From the NCBI GenBank assembly GCA_902776375.1, contig CACYPV010000001.1, forward strand, positions 48,600 to 112,599: a DNA stretch of 64,000 bases. Direction: 5' to 3'. Positions 41,516 to 51,211 of this stretch are shown here, piece by piece (the first letter of the stretch is position 1; each line of letters opens with the position of its first letter). The stretch is from an uncultured Ruminococcus sp. (lineage in GTDB: Bacteria; Bacillota; Clostridia; Oscillospirales; Acutalibacteraceae). The notes beneath the pieces are model-generated. The model saw only the letters and a program-made list of their open reading frames with translations, searched no databases and had not been told where the DNA came from. Made by a program: the position numbers and the translations under genes.

Positions 41516-43045
41516 TCAGCTTTCCCAATACTTCCTGTCCAGGCTTCTGTATTGTATCGCCTCAAGCACGTGGTGGGACTGAATGATCTCCTCGCCGTCC
41601 AGATCGGCTATGGTGCGGGCGACCTTTAGCACGCGGTCGTAGGCTCGTGCGGTGAAGCCGAGCTTTTCAAAGGCGTTTTTCAGCTCTTTCTCCGCTTCCT
41701 TGTCGATAACGCAAAAGCGTTCAAACTGCGAGGCGTTTATTTTGGCGTTGCAGGTCGTGCTGCTCCCCTCAAATCTGCGCTGCTGGATCTCGCGCGCCTT
41801 GTTTACTCGCTTTTTGATATCGGCGGAGCACTCGGAAGATTCCTTTGCGCGCAGCTCCTCAAACTCAACTGCCGGCACCTCTACATGTATGTCAAAGCGG
41901 TCGAGCAGGGGACCCGAGACGCGGTTGAGGTATCGCCTTATCTTTTGTTCCGAACAGGTACAGCGGCGCTTAGGATCGCCGAAAAAGCCGCAGGGGCAGG
42001 GGTTCATGGCGGCGATGACCATTATGGTGCAGGGGTAGGTGCACTTTTGACCGGCTCGTGAAATGGTAATCGAGCTGTCCTCTATCGGCTGCCTGAGCAC
42101 TTCCAGAGCCGCGCGGGAGAATTCGGGAAGCTCGTCGAGGAAAAGCACGCCGTTGTGCGCCAGCGACACCTCGCCCGGGCGAATGTTTCCCGAGCCGCCG
42201 CCGCCAAGTCCTACAGGCGTTACCGTGTGATGAGGCGAGCGGAACGGGCGTTCGGTTATCAGCCCGTCGCTGTGCAGAGCGCCGGATATCGAATGTATTT
42301 TGGTGGTTTCGATCATTTCGTCAAAGGTCATGTCTGGCAGTATGGACGGCACGCGCTTGGCAAGCATGCTCTTGCCCGAGCCGGGAGGGCCTATCAGCAG
42401 TATGTTGTGACCGCCCGCGGCGGCTATTTCCATAGCGCGCTTGACCTCGAACTGACCCTTTACCTGAGAAAAATCGGGCTTGAACTTGTCTGATGAAATG
42501 TTGCAATCTTTTGCGGGCTTCGCGGGAGCCATCTCGATCTCGCCGTTCAAGACCGCCTTTAGCTGCCTGATATCCTTTATCGGATACACCTCGATGCCCT
42601 CTACCACCGACGCCTCTCGGCAGTTCTGTTCGGGGATGAACATTCTTTTTACGCCGCATTCGCGCGCGGTGATGACCATCGGCAGCACGCCGTTTATCCC
42701 GCGCAGATCTCCGTTCAGGCCGAGCTCTCCGATGAACGCGCAGTCGTCAAGATTTTTCCTGACATAGCCCGAAAGCCGCATAAGATTGACAGTTATCGGA
42801 AGGTCGTAGATAGGGCCTTCCTTTTTTATGTCGGCGGGCGCAAGGTTAAAAATAAAATGCGCCGAGGGCAGGTGAAAGCCGCAGTAATACATCGCTGAGC
42901 GCACCCTGTCGCGGCTCTCTTTTACCGCCGCGTCGGGCAGACCCACCAGATCCATAGCGGGCAATCCCTGACGCGAGGACGCCTCGACCGTGACCTTGTA
43001 GCCGTCGATACCGTTAATTCCGAAGCTTGTACATGAAACAACCAT
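41516..43045 (-). CDS. comM: ComM/YifB family AAA+ Mg-chelatase-like ATPase
   Basis: A 509-residue protein. The N-terminal lon-like domain ([26 protein letters not shown]) is followed by an AAA+ Mg-chelatase domain: Walker [10 protein letters not shown], Walker [15 protein letters not shown]-type zinc motif ([17 protein letters not shown]), and the C-terminal lid. ComM relatives help branch migration during natural transformation. The ATG at 43045 gives the family length; the extension to 43105 is rejected. Confidence 0.94.
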   Translation of the reverse strand: MVVSCTSFGINGIDGYKVTVEASSRQGLPAMDLVGLPDAAVKESRDRVRSAMYYCGFHLPSAHFIFNLAPADIKKEGPIYDLPITVNLMRLSGYVRKNLDDCAFIGELGLNGDLRGINGVLPMVITARECGVKRMFIPEQNCREASVVEGIEVYPIKDIRQLKAVLNGEIEMAPAKPAKDCNISSDKFKPDFSQVKGQFEVKRAMEIAAAGGHNILLIGPPGSGKSMLAKRVPSILPDMTFDEMIETTKIHSISGALHSDGLITERPFRSPHHTVTPVGLGGGGSGNIRPGEVSLAHNGVLFLDELPEFSRAALEVLRQPIEDSSITISRAGQKCTYPCTIMVIAAMNPCPCGFFGDPKRRCTCSEQKIRRYLNRVSGPLLDRFDIHVEVPAVEFEELRAKESSECSADIKKRVNKAREIQQRRFEGSSTTCNAKINASQFERFCVIDKEAEKELKNAFEKLGFTARAYDRVLKVARTIADLDGEEIIQSHHVLEAIQYRSLDRKYWES

Positions 43046-43197
43046 AATAACGCTCTCCCAATATATTGCTGACACAATCATACCATAAATTTTACCAAAA
43101 TACAATACTGTTATTACTAAATGTCAATAGGCTATTAGGAAAAATATACAAAAACTTTTTGCAGAAGTATGCATGTATACAGAAATCTCCGTAACGC

Positions 43198-43226
43198 TTG
43201 ACATTTGCCGAAAAATATGATAAAAT
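43198..43226 (+). promoter_or_regulatory. Strong promoter of the sigma-factor gene
   Basis: TTGACA (43198-43203) is consensus and TAAAAT (43221-43226) is one base off, spacer 17. It lies 33 bases before the ATG. Confidence 0.8.
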
Positions 43227-43259
43227 CTTGTTACAGAAAATCATATGCGGGGGTAAACA

Positions 43260-43847
43260 ATGTCTGAAAACAAAGTGCATTATGATTCCCTTTCAGATGA
43301 AGTTCTGGCCGAGTTTTCAAAAAACGGCGACGACAATGCCTTTAACGAGCTGGTTATCAGGTATCTGAACAAAATCAGATTTATCGCGCGCAAATACTCA
43401 GCTCAAGGCTATGAGCAGAACGACTTCGTTCAGGAGGGGCTAATGTCTCTTCTGTACGCCTGCAAAACATTCGACGCGCACGGGGGTAGTTCGTTTGGGA
43501 GATATGTTTCACTGATAGTGGAACGCAGGTATATATCGATCATTAGAAGCTCGCAGTCCAAAAAAGCGGTGCCCGACGCCATGCTGATCCATATCGACGG
43601 CTATGATGGGGAGTTGACCGATTATCTCGGCGACCCCGAGGAACAGCTTGAGTATAAGGAACAGCTGGATCAGGTTATGAAAAGGCTAAACGCTTTATTG
43701 TCGGCAAGGGAATACGAGGTGCTCATGCTCTTTGCCTCGGGACTCAGCTACAGCAAAATTTCACATAAGCTAAACATTTCCGAAAAGTCCGTTGACAACG
43801 CGCTCCAAAGGGCGCGGCGAAAGATCGGCACGAGTGAAATGTCCTGA
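43260..43847 (+). CDS. SigH-like RNA polymerase sigma factor
   Basis: A 195-residue sigma-70 family protein. Region 2 (about 25-95) has FNELVIRYLNKIRFIARKY and DFVQEGLMSLLYACKTFD, which recognises -10 and core. Region 4 (about 140-190) has LSAREYEVLMLFASGLSYSKISHKLNISEKSVDNALQRARRK. It is most like the stationary-phase/sporulation sigma-H group by length and region 2, but the usual neighbour rlmB is absent. No anti-sigma gene is adjacent. Confidence 0.85.
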   Translation: MSENKVHYDSLSDEVLAEFSKNGDDNAFNELVIRYLNKIRFIARKYSAQGYEQNDFVQEGLMSLLYACKTFDAHGGSSFGRYVSLIVERRYISIIRSSQSKKAVPDAMLIHIDGYDGELTDYLGDPEEQLEYKEQLDQVMKRLNALLSAREYEVLMLFASGLSYSKISHKLNISEKSVDNALQRARRKIGTSEMS

Positions 43848-43907
43848 ACAGAATGCTGCGCAGTTTTATGAGGGACAAATATTATACCAAAGTGAGGTAG
43901 ATGTCCA

Positions 43908-44192
43908 ATGTATGAAGACAAAACATTAGTGTGCAAAGACTGTGGCAACGAGTTTGTTTTCACTGCCGGCGAGCAGGAATTTTACGCTGAAAAGGGATTC
44001 GAGAACGAGCCCCAGCGCTGCAAGGAATGCAGACAGGCGCGTAAGAACGCTGTAAAAGCAAGCAGAGAATACTACGACACCACATGCGCCGAATGCGGCG
44101 GTCCTGCAAGGATCCCCTTCAAGCCTATGGAAGGCAAGACCTATTATTGCAGCGAATGCTTTGCGAAGAGAAAAGAAGCCGAAGCTCAGTAA
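43908..44192 (+). CDS. Zinc-ribbon protein
   Basis: A 94-residue protein with two zinc-ribbon-like parts. The first is CKDCGNEFVFTAGEQEFYAEKGFENEPQRCKECR, a known small zinc-ribbon domain type. The second is CAECGGPARIPFKPMEGKTYYCSECF, a CxDC-like ribbon. It could bind nucleic acid or protein. It follows the sigma factor by 60 bases without a terminator, so it may be co-expressed. Confidence 0.85.
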   Translation: MYEDKTLVCKDCGNEFVFTAGEQEFYAEKGFENEPQRCKECRQARKNAVKASREYYDTTCAECGGPARIPFKPMEGKTYYCSECFAKRKEAEAQ

Positions 44193-44225
44193 GCTTCTCG
44201 CAAATCATATAAAATGATTACACTG

Positions 44226-44254
44226 ACGGCAGGGTGAAAGCCCTGCCGTTTTTG
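44226..44254 (+). terminator. Terminator after the zinc-ribbon gene
   Basis: ACGGCAGGG and CCCTGCCGT form a 9-bp stem, followed by TTTTTG. Confidence 0.9.
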
Positions 44255-44334
44255 TGCGCTTAGCAGCCAAAGTTCATAAATATATCCATAGCTCCTGCTT
44301 TTAAAATAAAGGTTACAGTTTTGTCATCAAACGC

Positions 44335-44363
44335 TTGTCAAACCATTTGATTAGTGATACAAT
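44335..44363 (+). promoter_or_regulatory. Promoter of the yicC-remA-gmk cluster
   Basis: TTGTCA (44335-44340) and TACAAT (44358-44363) with 17 bases between, 40 bases before yicC. Confidence 0.65.
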
Positions 44364-44403
44364 AGCTTAATAAATAAGTATGCATACCGAAAGGAAGTTT
44401 TCC

Positions 44404-45288
44404 ATGATAAAATCAATGACAGGCTTCGGGCGGTGCGAGACGGAGATCCACGGCAGAGCGATCACTGTTGAGATAAAAAGCGTCAACCACCGCTATTTTG
44501 AGTTTTCATGCCGGGTCACTCGCGGCTACAGCTTTTTGGAGGATAAGCTGAAGGCTTTTGTGAACTCCCGAGTGGCTCGCGGCAAGATCGACATGTTCGT
44601 GTCCGTGGGCGCGGCCGACGACGTTCCCTGCGAGGTCGCCGTAAATCACAGCCTCGTGTCCGGCTATCTCGCCGCTATGAAGGAGATAAGCGATACCTAC
44701 GGCGTTGAGAACGACGCTACGGTAGTGTCGCTCACGCGTTTTCCCGACGTTCTCACGGTCAACAAGGCTCCCGTCGACGAGGAGGAGCTCACCGCCGACG
44801 TGCTTACAGCCGCGGGCGTCGCGCTCGATTCATTCGTCGCCATGCGCGAGGCGGAGGGCGCCAAAATGAAGGCTGACATCCTCGGCAGGGCGCAGACTAT
44901 TCTGGATATCGTGTCCGAGATCGAGGCGCGTTCTCCCGTTACCGTCGAGGAGTACGAAACCAGGTTGCTCGACCGCATCCGCCAGACGCTTGAGAATTTG
45001 AGCGTCGAGGTAGACGAGCAGAGGATACTGACCGAGGTCGCGGTGTTTGCCGATAAGGTAGCCGTGGCGGAGGAGACCGTCCGTCTGCGCAGCCACTTTG
45101 ACCAGCTCAGCGCCTTTATGGAGCATTCCGAGCCCGTCGGCAGAAAGCTCGACTTCATCATTCAGGAGATGAACCGCGAGGCGAACACCATAGGCTCAAA
45201 GGTACAGGACGCTGTGCTCGCGCACAAGGTAGTCGACATAAAGAGCGAGATCGAGAAGATCAGAGAACAAGTGCAGAATATAGAGTGA
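44404..45288 (+). CDS. yicC: YicC/YloC family endoribonuclease
   Basis: A 294-residue protein with the family start MIKSMTGFGR, EIKSVNHRYFE, and a C-terminal DUF1732 region (PVGRKLDFIIQEMNREANTIGSK). The YicC family includes endoribonucleases that act on RNA. GAAAGGAAG precedes the ATG at 44404; an in-frame ATG at 44380 is less well placed. It opens the housekeeping cluster. Confidence 0.94.
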   Translation: MIKSMTGFGRCETEIHGRAITVEIKSVNHRYFEFSCRVTRGYSFLEDKLKAFVNSRVARGKIDMFVSVGAADDVPCEVAVNHSLVSGYLAAMKEISDTYGVENDATVVSLTRFPDVLTVNKAPVDEEELTADVLTAAGVALDSFVAMREAEGAKMKADILGRAQTILDIVSEIEARSPVTVEEYETRLLDRIRQTLENLSVEVDEQRILTEVAVFADKVAVAEETVRLRSHFDQLSAFMEHSEPVGRKLDFIIQEMNREANTIGSKVQDAVLAHKVVDIKSEIEKIREQVQNIE

Positions 45289-45291
45289 TCA

Positions 45292-45394
45292 GAGGCTAGA
45301 AGCTAGAGGCTGGAAGCTAGAAGCTGGAAGCCGGAAGACAGGGAAATGTTTGTTAAAGAACATCTAGCATCTAGTAACTAGCCTCTAGCATCTA
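45292..45394. repeat. GCTAGA heptad element, copy 1 (yicC-remA)
   Basis: The left arm has six units of GGCTAGA/AGCTAGA/AGCTGGA type (45294-45335). A 25-base middle follows, then a right arm of five units of CATCTAG/TAACTAG/CCTCTAG type (45361-45394). Left GCTAGA and right TCTAGC are complementary, so transcripts can fold into a long heptad-paired stem. It ends 15 bases before the remA start. Confidence 0.85.
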
Positions 45395-45408
45395 AAAGAG
45401 GTACAAAC

Positions 45409-45660
45409 ATGAAACTTATAAATATCGGCTTTGGAAATCTTGTCAGCAGCGACAAGCTGATCGCCGTCGTGGCTCCCGATTCGGCGCCCGTAAAGCGAAT
45501 AGTTCAGGAGGCTAAGGCGAACGGGTTGCTTATCGACGCCACCTGCGGCAGAAAGTGCAAGTCGGTGCTTATCACCGACAGCAACCATGTTGTGCTTTCG
45601 GCGATATCCTGCGAGGCTATCCAAAACCGTTCTGAGGAAAGGGATGACAAGGATGAGTGA
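45409..45660 (+). CDS. remA: RemA-like DUF370 regulator
   Basis: An 83-residue protein of the RemA/DUF370 family (KLINIGFGNLVSSDKLIAVVAPDSAPVKR). In Bacillus it is a DNA-binding regulator of biofilm matrix genes. An RGG-like basic patch and a Cys-containing ATCGRKCKSVL are seen. It lies between yicC and gmk, as in Bacillus, and overlaps gmk by eight bases. Confidence 0.9.
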   Translation: MKLINIGFGNLVSSDKLIAVVAPDSAPVKRIVQEAKANGLLIDATCGRKCKSVLITDSNHVVLSAISCEAIQNRSEERDDKDE

Positions 45661-46225
45661 AAAGGGCAAGCTTGTGCTCTACACCGGCTGTTCCGGAGTA
45701 GGCAAGGGCACCATAATGAAGGAGCTTTTGAAGCGCGACCCTTCTATCCGTCTTTCGGTTTCAAACACCACGCGCAAGCCGCGTGAGGGCGAGATCGACG
45801 GCGTTCATTACAACTTTGTTTCGCGCGAGGATTTCATCAGGCTCGCCGACGCCGACGGCTATATCGAATACGCCGAGTACTGCAAAAACCTTTACGGCAC
45901 GCCGAAAAAGCAGGTGGAGGATATGCTGGCTCAGGGCTGCAACGTCTTTCTCGAGATCGAGGTCAAGGGCGGCTTGCAGGTCATGGAAAAGTTTCCCGAC
46001 GTGCTGAGCATATTTATCCTTCCGCCATCTGTCGCGGAGCTTGAGCGCCGTCTGCGCGAGCGCGGCACCGAGACCGAGGAGGTCATAAAGGAGCGGCTAA
46101 GTGAGGCTGAAAATGAGCTTAAGGTCGCTTCGCAGTATAAATATCAGGTCATCAACGACGACCTCGACCACGCGGTTGAGGAAGTCTTGTCAATATTACA
46201 TCAGCATACAAACAACATTATTTAA
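45653..46225 (+). CDS. gmk: Guanylate kinase
   Basis: A 190-residue P-loop enzyme that phosphorylates GMP to GDP. It has GCSGVGKGT (Walker A), NTTRKPREGE, HYNFVSREDF and FLEIEVKGG. The ATG at 45653 is chosen because AAAGGG is about 9 bases upstream; an in-frame ATG at 45644 lies too near it. Overlaps remA. Confidence 0.95.
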   Translation: MSEKGKLVLYTGCSGVGKGTIMKELLKRDPSIRLSVSNTTRKPREGEIDGVHYNFVSREDFIRLADADGYIEYAEYCKNLYGTPKKQVEDMLAQGCNVFLEIEVKGGLQVMEKFPDVLSIFILPPSVAELERRLRERGTETEEVIKERLSEAENELKVASQYKYQVINDDLDHAVEEVLSILHQHTNNII

Positions 46226-46237
46226 GGAGAGCATATT

Positions 46238-46444
46238 ATGCATAAGGTTAATGTAGACGAATTGTTTCAGGGCAAGCAGAGCAAATACGCGCTGGTAGTC
46301 GGCGTTTCAAAGCGCGCCAGACAGATCACCCAGACCTTCGAGGAGGAGGGCACCGTGACCGAGGATAAGCCCGTGCTTCTCGCCATCGACGAGATCAAAA
46401 ACCACAAAATCTCCATTTACGAGCCCGACGAGGATGAGCTCTAA
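46238..46444 (+). CDS. rpoZ: RNA polymerase omega subunit
   Basis: A 68-residue omega subunit (KYALVVGVSKRARQIT, KPVLLAIDEI), which helps assemble RNA polymerase. AAGGAG lies 8-9 bases before the ATG. It overlaps priA by 11 bases. coaBC, which follows rpoZ in Bacillus, is missing. Confidence 0.92.
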   Translation: MHKVNVDELFQGKQSKYALVVGVSKRARQITQTFEEEGTVTEDKPVLLAIDEIKNHKISIYEPDEDEL

Positions 46445-48872
46445 GCTGATCGCAAGGGTCGCCGTTGAAAAGGCGGCTTATTCCTTCGATAAAGAGTTCA
46501 GCTATCTTGTTCCCGACGCTTTTGCCGCTTGCTGCGCCGTCGGCAAGCGAGTGCTCGTGCCGTTCGGCAGGGGCAACAGCCGCCGACAGGGCATAGTGAC
46601 GGGGCTTGCAAAATCGGAAAATACCGAAGGCTTTAAAGAGCTCCTTTCAGTGCTCGACGATGAGCCCGTAATGTCCGAAAAAATGCTGGGCGTTGCGCGC
46701 TTCATGAAGGAACACTACTTCTGCACGCTGTACGACGCGGTAAAGACCATGCTCCCCGCGGGCATCAATTACAGGGTCACCACGGTTTACGGCGCGGCAA
46801 AAGCGGAGGACGTTGAGCCGGAGGACGATGAACAAAGGCGTATCTACGGCTATCTGCTCAAAAAGCGCGGCGCTGTCAAGCTTGAAAAAATACTTGACGA
46901 CTTCGCGCTTTCGGACAGCACCGTCCTCGACGAAATGGTGCGCGACGGCTTGCTTTACAAGTCCGATCAGGCGTTCCGCAAGGTGAACGACGCAGTCATG
47001 AAAATGGCGGCTTTGTCGCCGCAGACCGATCTTTCCGAGGTCAAGCTCACCCCTAAGCAGCGAGAGATCGCCGAGCTTTTGGAGCTTTCGGGCGCGGCTT
47101 CCGTAAAGGAGCTGCGCTACTTTACGGGCGTTTCCGCTTCGGTCATCGATTCGCTGTTCAAAAAAGGAATTATCTACTTTTTTGACGAAGAGGTCTTTCG
47201 CACCGAGGAGCTTCGCGCCGATGAAACAGCGGGGGAGATAGAGCTGTCAAGCGAGCAGCAGGCAGCCTGCGACGATCTTTTCCGCGAGTATTCTGAGGAA
47301 AAAGCGCATGTCAGCCTGCTTTACGGCGTTACCGGCTCAGGCAAAACAAGCGTGTTTTTGAAGCTTATCGAGCGCGCCGTACCCGACGGCAAAGGCATTA
47401 TAGTCATGGTGCCCGAAATTTCGCTTACGCCGCAGTTCGTGGCGCAGTTCGCCGGCCGCTTCGGCGAAAAGATAGCCGTTTTTCACAGCGCCCTTTCGCT
47501 GGGGGAAAGGCTCGACGCTTACAAGCGCGTCAAAAAGGGACTTGCGCAGATAGTAATCGGCACGCGCAGCGCGGTTTTTGCGCCATTTGAAGATTTGGGG
47601 CTCATAATCATGGACGAGGAGCAGGAGTACAGCTACAAGTCCGAGAGCGCGCCTAGATACCATGCGCGTGAGATAGCCATGTTCCGCTGCTCGCAGAACA
47701 ATGGCTTGCTCGTGCTCAGCTCAGCCACGCCCAGCGTCGAGACCTACTACTACGCAAAAAGCGGCAGGTACTCGCTGAACACGCTCACTAAGCGCTACGG
47801 CGCCGCCGTTCTGCCCGACGTTATTACGGCGGACATGAACAACGAGATACAAAGCGGCAACGCTTCGGGCTTTTCCGACGTGCTGCTGCAAAATATAGAA
47901 TACAATTTGGAGCACGGCAGGCAGTCCATCCTGTTGCTCAACAGGCGAGGTCACAACCCTTTCGTCACCTGTACGCAGTGCGGCGAGGCGGTCACCTGTC
48001 CCAACTGCTCCATTTCGCTGACCTACCACAGCCGCAACAACCGCCTTATGTGCCACTACTGCGGCTACTCGCTGCCATACAGGAACGAGTGCCCCACTTG
48101 TCACGCAAAGTCGCTCAGGATGGGCGGCTCGGGCACGCAGAAGGCGGAGGAGGATATCGCGAAGATATTCCCGGACGCGCGTATCTTGCGCATGGACACC
48201 GACGCTACGTCCTCAAAATCGAGCTACGAAAAGATGATCTCGGCGTTCTCGCGCGGAGATTACGACATCCTTGTCGGCACGCAGATGGTGGCAAAGGGGC
48301 TTGACTTCCCGAACGTCACCCTTGTGGGCGTGCTCAACGCAGACCAAATGCTTTACGCCGACGATTACCGCAGCTACGAGCGGACGTTCTCGCTGCTGAC
48401 CCAGGTAGTGGGCAGAAGCGGCAGGGGAAAGGACAAAGGGCTCGCGGTCATCCAGACCTACACGCCCGATAATCTGATAATCGCAATGGCGGCAAAGCAG
48501 GACTACGACGCGTTTTTCAACACCGAGATCACCGTCCGTCAGGCTATGCTCTACCCGCCGTTCGCGGACATTTGCCTCGTAGGCTTCGTGGGTGAGAACC
48601 AAGCGCTCACGCTCAGGGCGGCAAACGCCTTTTTGGGTGAGTTTTCAGGCTTGGCAAGCAGGGAATATCCCTCTTTGCCGATAAGGGTATTGGGACCCTC
48701 GCCCGCGACGGTCGTAAAGGTCAGCAATAAATTCCGCTATAAGATAATGATAAAATGCAGAAACAACAAGGCGTTCAGGCAGTTGCTTTCATCGGCGCTG
48801 ATAAGCTTCGGCGACAAGAGCGAGTTCTCAAAGGTGACCGCATACGCGGATATGAACGCTTTGAAAAATTGA
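46434..48872 (+). CDS. priA: Primosomal replication helicase PriA
   Basis: An 812-residue 3'-5' helicase that restarts stalled forks. The N-terminal DNA-binding region covers 1-110. The helicase core starts at about 280, with GVTGSGKTSVFL (Walker A) and IIMDEEQEYSYK (DEAH-like). Zinc-binding Cys pairs follow (CTQC, CPNC, CHYC, CPTC), then VGTQMVAKGLDFPNV and the C-terminal helicase motifs. All key parts are present. Confidence 0.96.
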   Translation: MSSKLIARVAVEKAAYSFDKEFSYLVPDAFAACCAVGKRVLVPFGRGNSRRQGIVTGLAKSENTEGFKELLSVLDDEPVMSEKMLGVARFMKEHYFCTLYDAVKTMLPAGINYRVTTVYGAAKAEDVEPEDDEQRRIYGYLLKKRGAVKLEKILDDFALSDSTVLDEMVRDGLLYKSDQAFRKVNDAVMKMAALSPQTDLSEVKLTPKQREIAELLELSGAASVKELRYFTGVSASVIDSLFKKGIIYFFDEEVFRTEELRADETAGEIELSSEQQAACDDLFREYSEEKAHVSLLYGVTGSGKTSVFLKLIERAVPDGKGIIVMVPEISLTPQFVAQFAGRFGEKIAVFHSALSLGERLDAYKRVKKGLAQIVIGTRSAVFAPFEDLGLIIMDEEQEYSYKSESAPRYHAREIAMFRCSQNNGLLVLSSATPSVETYYYAKSGRYSLNTLTKRYGAAVLPDVITADMNNEIQSGNASGFSDVLLQNIEYNLEHGRQSILLLNRRGHNPFVTCTQCGEAVTCPNCSISLTYHSRNNRLMCHYCGYSLPYRNECPTCHAKSLRMGGSGTQKAEEDIAKIFPDARILRMDTDATSSKSSYEKMISAFSRGDYDILVGTQMVAKGLDFPNVTLVGVLNADQMLYADDYRSYERTFSLLTQVVGRSGRGKDKGLAVIQTYTPDNLIIAMAAKQDYDAFFNTEITVRQAMLYPPFADICLVGFVGENQALTLRAANAFLGEFSGLASREYPSLPIRVLGPSPATVVKVSNKFRYKIMIKCRNNKAFRQLLSSALISFGDKSEFSKVTAYADMNALKN

Positions 48873-48873
48873 G

Positions 48874-48894
48874 AGTTGAAAGTTAAAAGTTGAA
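48874..48894. repeat. Short heptad run after priA
   Basis: AGTTGAA, AGTTAAA, AGTTGAA: three 7-bp units two bases after the priA stop codon. Confidence 0.5.
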
Positions 48895-48931
48895 TGACGA
48901 ACAAACGGCATCTAATAAGGAGAATAAAACA

Positions 48932-49420
48932 ATGGCTTTGAGAAATATTATTGAAGACGGCGACGAGGTCTTGACCAAAAAATGCAGACCCGTCACCAAA
49001 TTTGACCGCAGGCTCCATATCCTGCTCGACGACATGGCAGAAACCATGCACCACGCCAACGGCGTTGGTCTGGCGGCTCCGCAGGTGGGCATACTGCGCC
49101 GCGTCGCGGTCATCGATGTTAGTCCTGAGCAGAACAAGGTTATCGAGCTTGTCAACCCGCAGATAATCGCCTACAGCGGCAAGCAGGTCGGCAACGAGGG
49201 CTGCCTGTCCTTCCCCGGACAGTGGGGCATTGTGAAGCGCCCTAATTACGTTAAGGTAAGGGCGCAGGATCGCCACGGCGAAGAATTTGAGATCGAGGGC
49301 AAGGAGCTGCTAGCGCGCGCCTTCTGCCACGAGATAGACCACCTCAACGGCGTTGTGTTCAAGGACGTCTGCGACCGGATGCTGACCAAGAAAGAAATAG
49401 AGGAAATGAATAAAAGCTAG
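48932..49420 (+). CDS. def: Peptide deformylase
   Basis: A 162-residue metalloenzyme that removes the N-formyl group from new proteins. The three motifs are GVGLAAPQVG, EGCLSFPG and HEIDHLNG (Cys and two His bind the metal; Glu is catalytic). AAGGAG is upstream of the ATG at 48932. The TAG stop codon is part of the first heptad of the following repeat. Paired with fmt, as in many bacteria. Confidence 0.97.
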   Translation: MALRNIIEDGDEVLTKKCRPVTKFDRRLHILLDDMAETMHHANGVGLAAPQVGILRRVAVIDVSPEQNKVIELVNPQIIAYSGKQVGNEGCLSFPGQWGIVKRPNYVKVRAQDRHGEEFEIEGKELLARAFCHEIDHLNGVVFKDVCDRMLTKKEIEEMNKS

Positions 49421-49545
49421 AAGCTGGAAGCTAGAGGCTAGAAGCTAAAGGCTAGAAGCTAGAGGCCGGAAGCTAGAAGCTGGAAGCCGAGATAGACTGT
49501 TAGATAATGAACATCTAGCATCCAGCGTCTAGCATCTAGCATCTA
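49415..49545. repeat. GCTAGA heptad element, copy 2 (def-fmt)
   Basis: The left arm has eleven units (49415-49491), mainly AGCTAGA and GGCTAGA with AGCTGGA variants. The middle is about 20 bases. The right arm has five units (49512-49545), mainly CATCTAG. The left arm contains the def stop codon and the right arm ends 16 bases before the fmt start. Confidence 0.88.
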
Positions 49546-49561
49546 TTCCTCCGGAGGTACT

Positions 49562-50476
49562 ATGAAACTTGTATATATGGGCACGCCTGATTTTGCCGTG
49601 CCCGCGCTTGAAAAGCTGGCGGCTGTCCACGAGGTCGCTGCGGTGTTCACGCAGCCCGACAAGCCCGTCGGCAGAAAACAAATACTGACGCCGCCCGACG
49701 TAAAGGTTTGCGCCGAGCGGTTGGGGATACCGGTTTGTCAGCCCGCCTCTATGAAAACTCCCGAGGCATTCGAGCTGCTCAAAAGCTTTGCGCCCGAGGT
49801 CATCGTCGTGGCGGCTTACGGGCAGATACTCCCTAAGGCGGTGCTCGATCTGCCTGCCTACGGCTGCGTGAATATCCACGGCTCGCTGCTGCCCAAGTAC
49901 CGCGGCGCGGCGCCTATTCAGCAGGCGGTGCTCAACGGTGACGCGGTAACGGGCGTTACCACAATGCTGATGGACGTGGGGCTCGACACGGGCGACATCC
50001 TTTTGACAAAGGAAACCCCCATCGGCGAGAACGAGACCTCCGCCGAGCTTTTCGACCGCCTGTCGCTTTTGGGCGGCGAGCTGATCTTGGAAACGCTCGA
50101 CGCACTGGCTCAGGGCAGCGTAACGCCTAAAAAGCAGGACGAAGCCCTTGCGACCCACACTTCAAAAATCGACAAAAGCCTTTGCCCGATAGACTTTACA
50201 GCTACGGCTCAGGCTGTCCACAACCTTATCAGAGGCTTGTATTCGTGGCCTGTCGCCACCGCTCAGATCGGCGGCAAGCGCGTCAAGATACACAAGGCGC
50301 GCATCGCGAAGGGCAGCGGCTCGGCAGGTGTTATCCTCAGCGTCAAGCCCTTTGTCATCGCCTGCGGCGAGGGCGCTGTAGAGATACTTGAATTGCAGCC
50401 CGAGGGCAAAAAGAAGATGTCCGCCGAGGCATACGCTGCCGGACATGATCTTAAAATCGGCGATAAATTGATTTAA
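49562..50476 (+). CDS. fmt: Methionyl-tRNA formyltransferase
   Basis: A 304-residue enzyme that formylates Met-tRNA-fMet. The formyltransferase domain has YMGTPDFAVP, AAYGQILP, and HGSLLPKYRGAAPI (catalytic Asn-His-Asp region), and the C-terminal domain starts at about 205. The ribosome site is part of a perfect palindrome CCTCCGGAGG, in which the Shine-Dalgarno faces its own complement. Confidence 0.97.
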   Translation: MKLVYMGTPDFAVPALEKLAAVHEVAAVFTQPDKPVGRKQILTPPDVKVCAERLGIPVCQPASMKTPEAFELLKSFAPEVIVVAAYGQILPKAVLDLPAYGCVNIHGSLLPKYRGAAPIQQAVLNGDAVTGVTTMLMDVGLDTGDILLTKETPIGENETSAELFDRLSLLGGELILETLDALAQGSVTPKKQDEALATHTSKIDKSLCPIDFTATAQAVHNLIRGLYSWPVATAQIGGKRVKIHKARIAKGSGSAGVILSVKPFVIACGEGAVEILELQPEGKKKMSAEAYAAGHDLKIGDKLI

Positions 50477-50493
50477 TTCTTTTGGAGAATATT

Positions 50494-51204
50494 ATGTTCT
50501 ACTTTGATTACACCTATATCATTTTCATGATACCCTGCATAATCATCACCCTGATTTGCCAGGTCCGCGTCAAGACCGCGTTTTCCAAGTACGGCAAGGT
50601 GCCAAACTCGCGCGGAATGACCGGCGCTCAGGCGGCTGAGTATGTGCTGCGCCAAAACGGCGTTACGAATGTGCGCATCGAGCACGTTCAGGGCAGCCTT
50701 ACCGACCATTACGATCCGCGCACCAACGTTATCCGCCTGTCCGATACGGTTTATAACGTAAATTCCGTGGCGGCTGTGGGCGTTGCGGCTCACGAGGCAG
50801 GTCATGCGGTGCAGACCGCAAAGAATTATCTTCCCAACAAGCTCCGCGGCGCTATCCTGCCCGTGGCGCGTATCGGTTCGAGCATAAGCTGGATCCTTAT
50901 TATTCTCGGCTTCATGTTCGCCTACCGCTCGTCGACGCCGAATTCCGTCGGCTTATATCTGCTTTACGCCGGTATAATCCTGTTTTCCGCGTCCGTGCTG
51001 TTTACCGTGATAACCCTGCCTGTTGAGTTCGACGCGTCGCGCCGCGCTTTAAAGTGCATACGGGAGAACAACCTTCTGCGCGAGGACGAGTACAAGGGCG
51101 CTAAAAGCGTGCTGACCGCCGCCGCGATGACCTACGTCGCCTCGGCGCTTGTAGCGATAATGCAGCTTTTAAGACTGCTGCTTCTCGCAAGAAGAAGAAA
51201 CTGA
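50494..51204 (+). CDS. YugP-like membrane zinc metallopeptidase
   Basis: A 236-residue membrane protein with an N-terminal helix (about 2-22), HEAGHAVQ zinc motif (about 95-102), three further helices, and a basic end. The sequence GLPVEFDASRRA-type segment (here LPVEFDASRRALK) is typical of the YugP family, whose substrates are unknown. It lies between fmt and rsmB, a place used by this gene in some Clostridia. GGAG lies 7-8 bases before the ATG at 50494. Confidence 0.9.
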   Translation: MFYFDYTYIIFMIPCIIITLICQVRVKTAFSKYGKVPNSRGMTGAQAAEYVLRQNGVTNVRIEHVQGSLTDHYDPRTNVIRLSDTVYNVNSVAAVGVAAHEAGHAVQTAKNYLPNKLRGAILPVARIGSSISWILIILGFMFAYRSSTPNSVGLYLLYAGIILFSASVLFTVITLPVEFDASRRALKCIRENNLLREDEYKGAKSVLTAAAMTYVASALVAIMQLLRLLLLARRRN

Positions 51205-51211
51205 ATTTAGA

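Noticed and set aside
45292-45394. CRISPR-like array
   Set aside because: Units are 7 bp without unique spacers, the two arms are inverted, and there are no cas genes.
49547-49557. Translation-blocking hairpin at the fmt ribosome site
   Set aside because: CCTCCGGAGG is palindromic but has no loop, so it cannot fold on itself without breaking several pairs.
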